Shown here: in pieces, positions 1 to 5,960 of the stretch | Layout of the letters: each line of letters begins with the position of its first letter | Numbering within the stretch: position 1 is the stretch's first letter | Assembly (NCBI GenBank): GCA_003695205.1 | Contig: RFIO01000209.1 | Span: forward strand, 1-13,417 | DNA: 13,417 nt | Reading direction: 5' to 3' | Source: Deltaproteobacteria bacterium | GTDB lineage: Bacteria > Desulfobacterota > Desulfuromonadia > Desulfuromonadales > Geothermobacteraceae | Position numbers and translations under genes: made by a program | The notes under the pieces: generated by a model | Databases searched by the model: none | Seen by the model: only the letters and a program-made list of their open reading frames with translations | Told to the model about the DNA's origin: nothing

Positions 1-23
1 ATCTCGGTGTCCGTATGGCTCAT
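1..23 (-). CDS. Probable start of the next operon gene, cut by the window edge
   Basis: An ATG lies 15 bases after the TAG of the preceding minus-strand gene, with a modest GGAAA-type ribosome site upstream. Only about seven codons (MSHTDTE) are inside the window, so no function can be assigned. The spacing resembles the other junctions of this operon, which is the main reason to think it is a real start. It could equally be chance. Confidence 0.35.
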
Positions 24-38
24 GACGATTTCCAGTGG

Positions 39-908
39 CTATGGGCGATTGAGGCGGCCGTCGACCAGGTCCTGCAGCACCTCGACAACCAGTCTGCCGG
101 CCAGGCCCTCCCGACCGGGAAAACGTTCGAGAAAAAGCCGTGCCGCCTCGTCGATCTCGGCCCGGAAGCAGTCGGCCAGATTCATTCCGGCGCGGACCTG
201 GTCCAACTTGTCGTGATGGTAGAGCGCGATATCGGAAGCGATGATGCGGGCGAGCTGGCGCGCACGTTCCATCTCCTCGCCGCTTTCGAGTCGATGTTCC
301 CCGGCCTGCTGAATCTGGCGATTGACATCGTCCCATTCCCGTTTCTCCACCTCGGACCCGGGCGGCCTGACGGCTGGAGCCTGGCGTCCTTCGAGCAGGG
401 CTTGAATCTTCGGCACCAGGTCGTCGGGAATATGGTGCTGTTCGATGTAGTCATCAGCGCCATAGAGATCGGTGGGCCGCCGCTTGTAGGCGGCCTTGTT
501 GTAGACCGATGAAAGCAGGATGATGCCGACATGCTCCTGTCCCTTTCGCGAGCGGACCCGCTCGACGACTTCGAAGGCGTACAGTCCCGGCAGGGCCACA
601 TCAACGACCATGATCTGGGGTTTCCAGCTTTCAAGAAGCGTCAGGGCCGAGTCACCGTCGCAGCTCTGCCTGAACTGCATGCCGGCACTTTCAACCACCT
701 TGCCAATGGTCTCGCACAGGACCGGGTCGGCATGAGCCACAAGTACCCGCGTCCCTGAATGCGAGGGGGCGGCCTTTTTATCGGCGGCGGGAACGTCGAC
801 CCTGATGGCCTCCCCGCAGGCGGGACATTTGATCTTCAGTTTGCGGCCGGCATGGCGTTTTTCATCAAGACGGGCCCGGGCACTGCAGGAAGGGCATTGA
901 ATAATCAT
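39..908 (-). CDS. MJ0042-type zinc-ribbon protein with a degenerate response-regulator receiver domain
   Basis: This 289-residue soluble protein opens with a CXXC...CXXC zinc ribbon (C5, C8, C28, C31) of the MJ0042 type. A receiver-like domain follows at about residues 53-172, then a helical C-terminal region. The usual phosphoacceptor Asp is present (D103). The acidic pair at the start of the fold is replaced by H59-A60, and the conserved Lys is replaced by Q157 in YIEQHH. Phosphorylation in the normal way is therefore doubtful, and it may act as a pseudo-receiver or protein-docking module. The C-terminal stretch around ARQLARIIASDIALYH resembles a helical segment recalled from other deltaproteobacterial signalling proteins; that is recollection only. 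The ATG at 908 is chosen because the zinc ribbon begins right after it and it lies 19 bases past the cheW stop; the in-frame extension to 968 would overlap cheW. It probably works with the upstream CheA system. Confidence 0.85.
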   Translation of the reverse strand: MIIQCPSCSARARLDEKRHAGRKLKIKCPACGEAIRVDVPAADKKAAPSHSGTRVLVAHADPVLCETIGKVVESAGMQFRQSCDGDSALTLLESWKPQIMVVDVALPGLYAFEVVERVRSRKGQEHVGIILLSSVYNKAAYKRRPTDLYGADDYIEQHHIPDDLVPKIQALLEGRQAPAVRPPGSEVEKREWDDVNRQIQQAGEHRLESGEEMERARQLARIIASDIALYHHDKLDQVRAGMNLADCFRAEIDEAARLFLERFPGREGLAGRLVVEVLQDLVDGRLNRP

Positions 909-927
909 GTCTGTCGTCCGGTGGCGG

Positions 928-1449
928 TCAGTCGCCGGCGGCTTCGGGGCCAACCGACTCAAGATCAATTCGTTCTTCGGAGGTCAGGATCTTTTCCAGA
1001 TCAAGGATCATGATCAGGTCGTCATCGCGGCGGCAGACGCCGAGAAAGAACTCGGCTTCGCGCCCCTTGATGAAGTGTGGCGCCGGCTGGATGTCGACCC
1101 GGCCATAGGATCGGACCTCGGCAACCTCATCGACCTTGAGGCCAATAATACGGCCGTAGACCGCGCAGATCATGATACGCGTGCGCCGATCATCCTCGGG
1201 AATCTCCAGGTCAAAACGGCGCCTCAGGTCGACGACGGGAATCACAGTGCCGCGCAGGTTGACAACCCCCTCGACAAAGGCCGGCGCCTTGGGTATGGGG
1301 GTGATCCTGAGCGGTCGGATTACCTCGCGGATGCGCAGGATATCGATCCCGTAATACAACGAGCCCACCCGGAAACAGGCCAGCTGGATCTCCTGCCTCA
1401 CGGATGCCGAACCGTCGGAGTTTTTTTCCGTGTCGGTCTGTGCAATCAC
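928..1449 (-). CDS. cheW: CheW-like adaptor protein (short form)
   Basis: This is a 173-residue single-domain CheW adaptor, the scaffold that couples a CheA kinase to receptors and builds the signalling array. The CheW fold spans about residues 19-160. It has the characteristic VVNLRGTVIPVVDLR segment (NLRG at 64-67) and a typical C-terminal LIMILDLEKIL strand. The first 18 residues are polar and probably flexible. The start is GTG at 1449, overlapping the TGA of the upstream receiver gene as GTGA, with GAGG about 11 bases upstream, so translation is probably coupled. It is the second CheW in the operon and lacks the long tail of the one at 1869-2675. The two may serve different receptors or different array positions (inference). 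Confidence 0.95.
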   Translation of the reverse strand: MIAQTDTEKNSDGSASVRQEIQLACFRVGSLYYGIDILRIREVIRPLRITPIPKAPAFVEGVVNLRGTVIPVVDLRRRFDLEIPEDDRRTRIMICAVYGRIIGLKVDEVAEVRSYGRVDIQPAPHFIKGREAEFFLGVCRRDDDLIMILDLEKILTSEERIDLESVGPEAAGD

Positions 1450-1817
1450 CGCGTCAAAAACCTCTGGATGGTTTCGATCACCATGGCCGACTTGAAGGGC
1501 TTGGTGATATACCAGTCGGCACCTACATCCTCACCCCGGGCCATGTCCTCGCGGCTCTTCTTCGCTGTCAGCATGATCACCGGGATGTGCCGCGACTGCT
1601 CGTTCTCCTTGATGCGCCGGCAGACTTCGAAACCGTCCATCTCGGGCAGCATGATGTCGAGCAGCACCAGGTCAGGCGGTTCCTCGGCAATCACCTCAAG
1701 TGCCGCGATGCCGTTGGAAACTCCCTGGACATCATACCCCTTGGATGTCAGCAAAATGCTCTCAAGCTTGAGCAGACTCTCTTCGTCCTCGACAATCAGA
1801 ATTTTCTTGCGATCCAC
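1446..1817 (-). CDS. Single-domain response regulator (CheY-like receiver)
   Basis: This 123-residue stand-alone receiver domain has no output domain. All catalytic positions are present: the acidic pocket E10-D11, phosphoacceptor D54 in LLDIMLPEMDG, T84, and K106 in the KPF motif. It should accept phosphate, most likely from the CheA in this operon, and signal by protein-protein contact. The start is GTG at 1817, supported by an AAGGAG ribosome site six bases upstream. It lies 51 bases after the long cheW gene, one of the widest gaps in the operon, and overlaps the short cheW by four bases. The DIMLPEMDGFEV sequence is more typical of generic two-component receivers than of flagellar CheY, so the symbol cheY is not used. 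Confidence 0.93.
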   Translation of the reverse strand: MDRKKILIVEDEESLLKLESILLTSKGYDVQGVSNGIAALEVIAEEPPDLVLLDIMLPEMDGFEVCRRIKENEQSRHIPVIMLTAKKSREDMARGEDVGADWYITKPFKSAMVIETIQRFLTR

Positions 1818-1823
1818 GGCCCA

Positions 1824-1829
1824 CTCCTT
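1824..1829 (-). promoter_or_regulatory. Ribosome binding site fixing the GTG start of the receiver gene
   Basis: AAGGAG on the minus strand lies six bases before the GTG at 1817. It is one of the best Shine-Dalgarno matches in the operon and supports the non-ATG start. Confidence 0.75.
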
Positions 1830-1868
1830 CTGTCGGATGGTTTCGGCCCCGAAGGCGGCCCCGCCCAG

Positions 1869-2675
1869 TCAGGCGGTAACATTGTCGACGGCCAGGACCT
1901 GCTCGACATTGAGCAGTACGATCATGCGGCCCTGCACACGTCCTACCCCCTCCACCATGTCCCGATCGAGCCCGGTCAGGATGGCCGGTGGCGGTTCAAT
2001 CTGCTGTTCAGCGACATCAACGACCTGGGAAATATTGTCAACCAGCAGGCCGGCAATGCGGTCGTCCAGTTCACAGACGATGATACGGGTACGTTCACTG
2101 AGTCCCGTCTCCCCGAGACGCAGGCGGCGGCAGAGATCGTAGATCGGCACGACGACACCACGAAGGGAGATGACGCCCAGCAGGAAATCGGGCGTGCGCG
2201 GGATCTCCGTCACCTCGCGTGGCTTGATGATTTCCCGAACCTGCTCGATATCGACCGCGTACTGCTCGTGCCCGAGAGCAAATGACAGCCAGCGCCTGCG
2301 TTCACCGGCCTCTTCCTCTGGAGCTGCCTGAAGCGCCTTTAGATAGGCCTCTTCGGTGGCCAGTGCGAAATCCCCTTCACCGGAAAAAAGTTTGTCGAGC
2401 CGGTCATCTCCGGACAAACCATCGGGAGATGCAACAACGGGCTCTGGTGCGGATACCGGATGTTCCGGTTCTGCCGGGAATGAATCAGGGGCCGTGATCT
2501 CTGGTGCGGGGCCGGTCGCCTCAGCCCCTGGAACTGCCGCCACGGCGGCAGCGTCGTCAGACGAGACTTCGGGCGTTTCGACAGCACCTGGCTTCTCGAC
2601 GGCCCGGTCAGCTCGCGTTTTTTTGCCAGGTCGCTTTTTCTTTTTCGCCTTTTTGCGAATCTCAACCAGATCCAT
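1869..2675 (-). CDS. CheW-domain protein with long basic and Ala/Pro/Glu-rich N-terminal tail
   Basis: The protein has 268 residues. Residues 1-22 are strongly basic (KKAKKKKRPGKK). Residues 23-125 are rich in Ala, Pro, Glu and Ser and look disordered, apart from a possible short helical patch near 90-115. A complete CheW domain follows from about 127 to 265, with SLRG at 170-173 in place of the usual NLRG and a typical MIVLLNVEQVL strand. It is roughly 100 residues longer than an ordinary CheW. The ATG at 2675 has GGAG five bases upstream and lies 16 bases after the ATPase stop; extending to 2726 would run into that gene. The tail could be a docking arm for the adjacent AAA ATPase, for the membrane or for nucleic acid; none is shown by sequence. 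It should bind CheA through the CheW fold. Confidence 0.92.
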   Translation of the reverse strand: MDLVEIRKKAKKKKRPGKKTRADRAVEKPGAVETPEVSSDDAAAVAAVPGAEATGPAPEITAPDSFPAEPEHPVSAPEPVVASPDGLSGDDRLDKLFSGEGDFALATEEAYLKALQAAPEEEAGERRRWLSFALGHEQYAVDIEQVREIIKPREVTEIPRTPDFLLGVISLRGVVVPIYDLCRRLRLGETGLSERTRIIVCELDDRIAGLLVDNISQVVDVAEQQIEPPPAILTGLDRDMVEGVGRVQGRMIVLLNVEQVLAVDNVTA

Positions 2676-2691
2676 CGTTTCTCCGTAGCCC

Positions 2692-3498
2692 TCAGATAGC
2701 TTGGTCCAGCTCGATACGCACAGCATCCATCACGTCCCGGCCTATCGCGGCAGTCTCCCTGCCGAACCCTTCGAGAAGCGCCAGCGACGCGATCTGGTTG
2801 ATACGCCGCGGGATACCACCGGAAAAATCGAAAATGACATCAACAGCCTCGGGTTTGAACAGCCCCGGCCTGCCCCCGGCAACCTGCAGCCGATGGTCAA
2901 GATAGGCCGAGGTCTCTTCACGGTCGAGCGGTTTGAGATCAAACTGCATGCCGATCCGTTGCCGGAGGGCTTCATACGCCCGGTGACGCAGACGCTGACG
3001 CAGTTCGGGCTGGCCCATGAGTACCACGCAGATCAGATTCTGGTCATCAAGCTGGAAGTTGGTCAACAGCCTGATTTCATCAAAAAGCTCCTTGTGCGGC
3101 ACCAGCTGGGCCTCGTCAACCACCAGAACCGGACAGGTTCCCTCCTCGTAGCGCCGGTAGAGCTGTTTGCCGATCTGTTCGAGCAGATCCGCCTTGGTTC
3201 GGGCCGGCCTGCCGACCCCGAGTCGCGCCGCCAGGGTCTTGAGGAATTCCATGGGCGACAGCCGCGGATTGATGAACAGAATGACCTGGTGATGCTCCTC
3301 CAGTTCATCGATCAGGGCGCGTGACAGGGTGGTCTTGCCGCAACCGATGCCGCCGGTCAGCAGGATCAGATCCCTCTCCTCTACGGCGTAGAGAAGCCGG
3401 GCCATCGCCTCCCTGTGCCCTCGTGAGAGGTAAAGGAAGCGCGGATCGGGGGTCTTGCTGAACGGGCGCTCGGACAGCCCGTAGAAGTCCTTATACAT
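2692..3498 (-). CDS. GspA/ExeA-type AAA ATPase inside the chemosensory operon
   Basis: This 268-residue AAA ATPase opens with the family signature FYGLSERPF and PDPRFLYLS. Walker A is GIGCGKTT (residues 50-57) and Walker B is VLVVDEAQ (123-130, D127-E128). A sensor-like VVLMGQPEL, an arginine-rich helix and the GGIPRRINQ motif follow. No transmembrane or peptidoglycan-binding C-terminal extension is present, unlike full-length GspA/ExeA secretion ATPases, so it should be cytoplasmic. Relatives (ExeA, MshM, TniB-like) use ATP to remodel or position protein assemblies. Its place between cheA and a long-tailed cheW suggests a role in assembling or positioning the signalling complex (inference). 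The ATG at 3498 overlaps the cheA stop by eight bases and has GAGGTGG six bases upstream. A GTG at 3516 is an alternative but falls before the family signature. Confidence 0.92.
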   Translation of the reverse strand: MYKDFYGLSERPFSKTPDPRFLYLSRGHREAMARLLYAVEERDLILLTGGIGCGKTTLSRALIDELEEHHQVILFINPRLSPMEFLKTLAARLGVGRPARTKADLLEQIGKQLYRRYEEGTCPVLVVDEAQLVPHKELFDEIRLLTNFQLDDQNLICVVLMGQPELRQRLRHRAYEALRQRIGMQFDLKPLDREETSAYLDHRLQVAGGRPGLFKPEAVDVIFDFSGGIPRRINQIASLALLEGFGRETAAIGRDVMDAVRIELDQAI

Positions 3499-5548
3499 GG
3501 GCCGCCACCTCGCCACGCAACGATTCGCTCATCAGGCCGCCGACATCGAGAACCAGAATGGTCTGCTGGTTGCCGAGGTCGGCGGCGCCGGCGATACCCC
3601 TGACAAAGGACAGGGCCGACCCCAGACTCTTGATGACCACATCCTGTTGCCCCGCCAGATCGTCCACCACGATGCCGAGACGTTTTTCGGCCATACCGAC
3701 CACCGCCACGAACTTGCGAGTCTTCCGGTCGGAACGCCCATCAAGTTCGAAAAGTTCGTCAATACGCAACAGCGGCAGGGTGGTATTGCGAAGTTCAATC
3801 ACCTCGCGACCTTCGATGGTTTCGATGGCATCGGCCTCGAGCATCAGGGTTTCGAGCACCGAGTTGATTGGAATGGCATAGGTCCGGCCGGCGACCTCGA
3901 CCACCAGGGCCTTGATGATGGCGAGTGTTATCGGCAGGGTGATGCTGATACAGGTCCCCTGCCCCGGCTCGCTGTCGATTTCGATCATGCCGGACAGGGC
4001 GGCGATGTTGTTCTTGACAACGTCCATGCCGACCCCCCGCCCCGACAGATCACTGACCTGATCCCGTGTTGAGAAACCGGGGCGAAAAAGCAGCTCGAAC
4101 AGTTCCTCGCGGCTCGGCTGGGCATCGGCACCCAGCAGTCCTTTCTCAATCGCCTTGCGACGCACCGCCTCGGGATCAATGCCACGACCGTCGTCTCGCG
4201 CCTGGATGACGACATGGTTGCCGCGCTGCATGGCATGCAGGGCGATGACAGCCTTGTCCGGTTTGCCTGCGGCCCTCCGTTCCTCGGGTGGTTCGATGCC
4301 GTGATCGATCGCGTTGCGGATGATATGCATCAGCGGGTCGGTCAAATCTTCCACGATCAGCTTGTCCAGTTCGGTGTCGGCGCCGCTGATTTCAAGATGC
4401 ACCCGTTTGTGATGCTCACCCGCAACCCGCCGAACGATGCGGGTCATCTTGTCGAACAGCTGCGCAACCGGCACCATGCGGACATCCATCACCGCCGTCT
4501 GCAGTTCGTCGAGACGTCGTTCGAGGCCCTTGAGGGCTTTCTGCACGTCTGTCAGCAGTGAAGCGGGAATCAGGCCGGCTATCTCGCCCGAAATGCGCCC
4601 GAGAGCCCCCTTGGAAAGGACCAGCTCCCCGACGATATTCATCAGATTGTCGAGCTTTTCGATATCAACCCTGACCGTTCGGCTGAAGGAACGCAGTGAG
4701 CCTGTTTCTTCAACCTGCTCGGCCGCCTCTTCAACGGTCGTTTTTTCCGGTATGGCGGCAGAGGGAGTCTCGGTGACAGGGAGGGGTTCGGCGGTGGATG
4801 GCTCCTGCCGGCGGTTCAGAAGTACGATGTCGCCCGGATCGCAATCAACAAAGGCGGCCAGGTCCTCCGGGGCCAGGTCGACACCGCACAGCAGGCGGAA
4901 CCCGATTTTTTCCGGGTCGTCACCGGGGCTGGGCAGGGTGCTGATCACCTCACCCTGTTCTTTGAGGCGGGCCGTGAGGGCTTCCAGTTCCTGGTCAAAG
5001 TTTGACAGGGTGAAACTCGCCTGCACAAGGACCAGTTGACGGCCACGATCGATATTGGCAGCAAGCCGCGCTTCCTCGTACTCGGTCAGAACGTTGCGGA
5101 TATCGTCGGGCAGGTCGATGCCGGCGAAAGGGTCATCACCGGAACCGCCGCGCCCTTCGACCAGGTCGGCGATACGCTGGCGCACCGGGGCCAGGTCGAG
5201 GGTGAAGTCGGGGTTCTGTCCCTTGCCGGCCACAAGGGCGGTAAGCATTTCAAGCCCCTGGAACAGCAGTTCGAACAGTTGCGGTCCGATGGAGATACGC
5301 CCCAGTCTCAATCGGTCGAGCAGGTCTTCCAGTTGATGGGCCAGGTCGGAGATGTCGACAAACCCGAACATGCCCGAAAGGCCCTTGAGGCTGTGAGCAC
5401 CCCGAAAAATGGCATTGACAAGATCCGGATCGGGGTCACCGGCCTCGACCTGCTCGCTCATGAGCGCGACGTCGAGATTGAGCTTTTCGAGGATTTCCTC
5501 GGCCTCCGCGAGAAAGTCCTGCAGCGCCTGTGTCGGCTTGTCGCTCAC
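3491..5548 (-). CDS. cheA: Chemotaxis-type histidine kinase CheA
   Basis: This 685-residue cytoplasmic kinase autophosphorylates on a phosphotransfer His and passes phosphate to receiver proteins. The HPt domain (1-105) has H52 in GAHSLKGLSG. Residues 160-245 form a small alpha/beta segment in the place of a P2 domain. A charged linker follows, then the dimerisation helices (about 287-350). The ATPase domain has the N box HIIRNAIDHG (408-417), G1 DDGRGID (452-458), F-like FRPGFST (488-494) and G2 GRGVGMD (503-509). The C-terminal CheW-like regulatory domain covers about 545-680. No receiver domain is fused. The start is GTG at 5548, overlapping the receiver TGA as GTGA, with GGGAG five bases upstream. 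It is the only kinase in the operon, so the adjacent receivers are its likely targets (inference). Confidence 0.97.
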   Translation of the reverse strand: MSDKPTQALQDFLAEAEEILEKLNLDVALMSEQVEAGDPDPDLVNAIFRGAHSLKGLSGMFGFVDISDLAHQLEDLLDRLRLGRISIGPQLFELLFQGLEMLTALVAGKGQNPDFTLDLAPVRQRIADLVEGRGGSGDDPFAGIDLPDDIRNVLTEYEEARLAANIDRGRQLVLVQASFTLSNFDQELEALTARLKEQGEVISTLPSPGDDPEKIGFRLLCGVDLAPEDLAAFVDCDPGDIVLLNRRQEPSTAEPLPVTETPSAAIPEKTTVEEAAEQVEETGSLRSFSRTVRVDIEKLDNLMNIVGELVLSKGALGRISGEIAGLIPASLLTDVQKALKGLERRLDELQTAVMDVRMVPVAQLFDKMTRIVRRVAGEHHKRVHLEISGADTELDKLIVEDLTDPLMHIIRNAIDHGIEPPEERRAAGKPDKAVIALHAMQRGNHVVIQARDDGRGIDPEAVRRKAIEKGLLGADAQPSREELFELLFRPGFSTRDQVSDLSGRGVGMDVVKNNIAALSGMIEIDSEPGQGTCISITLPITLAIIKALVVEVAGRTYAIPINSVLETLMLEADAIETIEGREVIELRNTTLPLLRIDELFELDGRSDRKTRKFVAVVGMAEKRLGIVVDDLAGQQDVVIKSLGSALSFVRGIAGAADLGNQQTILVLDVGGLMSESLRGEVAAHV
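3505..3511 (-). promoter_or_regulatory. Ribosome binding site fixing the AAA ATPase start inside cheA
   Basis: GAGGTGG on the minus strand, within the last codons of cheA, lies six bases before the ATG at 3498. It favours that start over the upstream GTG at 3516 and implies translational coupling to cheA. Confidence 0.65.
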
Positions 5549-5928
5549 GGTTGCTCCCCCTGTTCGAAATAACGCCGAACAAGCGTCTGCAGTTCCTCGG
5601 GAGCAAAAGGTTTGACGAGGTAGGCGTCCGCCCCCAGGGCCAGGCCCTTGTTCCGGTCCTTTTCACTCCCCTCGGTGGAAATGATGATGAGCGGGGTATC
5701 GCTGTAATTGGGATTGTTCTTGACGAAGCTGACAAGCTCCAGCCCGTTGATGTCGGGCATGTTGATGTCGGTGATGACCAGGTCGACCTTTTCCCTGGGA
5801 AGGATGCGCAATGCCTCAAAACCGTTGGCCGCCTCAATGATATCGTAATCGCCCGCCGCGGACAGGGTCGAAACGATCAGGGCACGCATGGTGGCAGAGT
5901 CTTCGGCTATAAGAATTTTGCGGGCCAC
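5545..5928 (-). CDS. CheY-like single-domain response regulator
   Basis: This 127-residue receiver has no output domain. The acidic pocket is E9-D10, the phosphoacceptor is D54 in ITDINMPDING, the switch position is S84, and the Lys is K106 in KPF. EDSATMRALI and ALGADAYLVKPF are typical of CheY-like proteins encoded beside cheA, so it is the best candidate for the main phosphate acceptor of this CheA. The start is GTG at 5928 with an AAGGGG-type site just upstream. It lies 32 bases after the DUF4388 gene and overlaps cheA by four bases. The output partner is unknown: no flagellar switch or pilus gene is in view, so calling it a motility CheY would be a guess. Confidence 0.94.
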   Translation of the reverse strand: MARKILIAEDSATMRALIVSTLSAAGDYDIIEAANGFEALRILPREKVDLVITDINMPDINGLELVSFVKNNPNYSDTPLIIISTEGSEKDRNKGLALGADAYLVKPFAPEELQTLVRRYFEQGEQP

Positions 5929-5960
5929 ACAACCCCCCTTATGGCTTGGACATTCCAGAA

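Noticed and set aside
909..968. 20-residue extension of the zinc-ribbon receiver protein
   Set aside because: It would overlap the cheW 3' end, and the zinc ribbon starts directly after the ATG at 908.
1844..1860. GC-rich hairpin in the gap between the long cheW and the receiver gene
   Set aside because: The stem has a bulge and a 3-base loop and no T-tract follows, so it is not a convincing terminator.
907..2142. 411-codon plus-strand open frame opposite cheW and the receiver gene
   Set aside because: It is a low-complexity, Ser/Arg-rich translation antisense to clear CheW and receiver domains.
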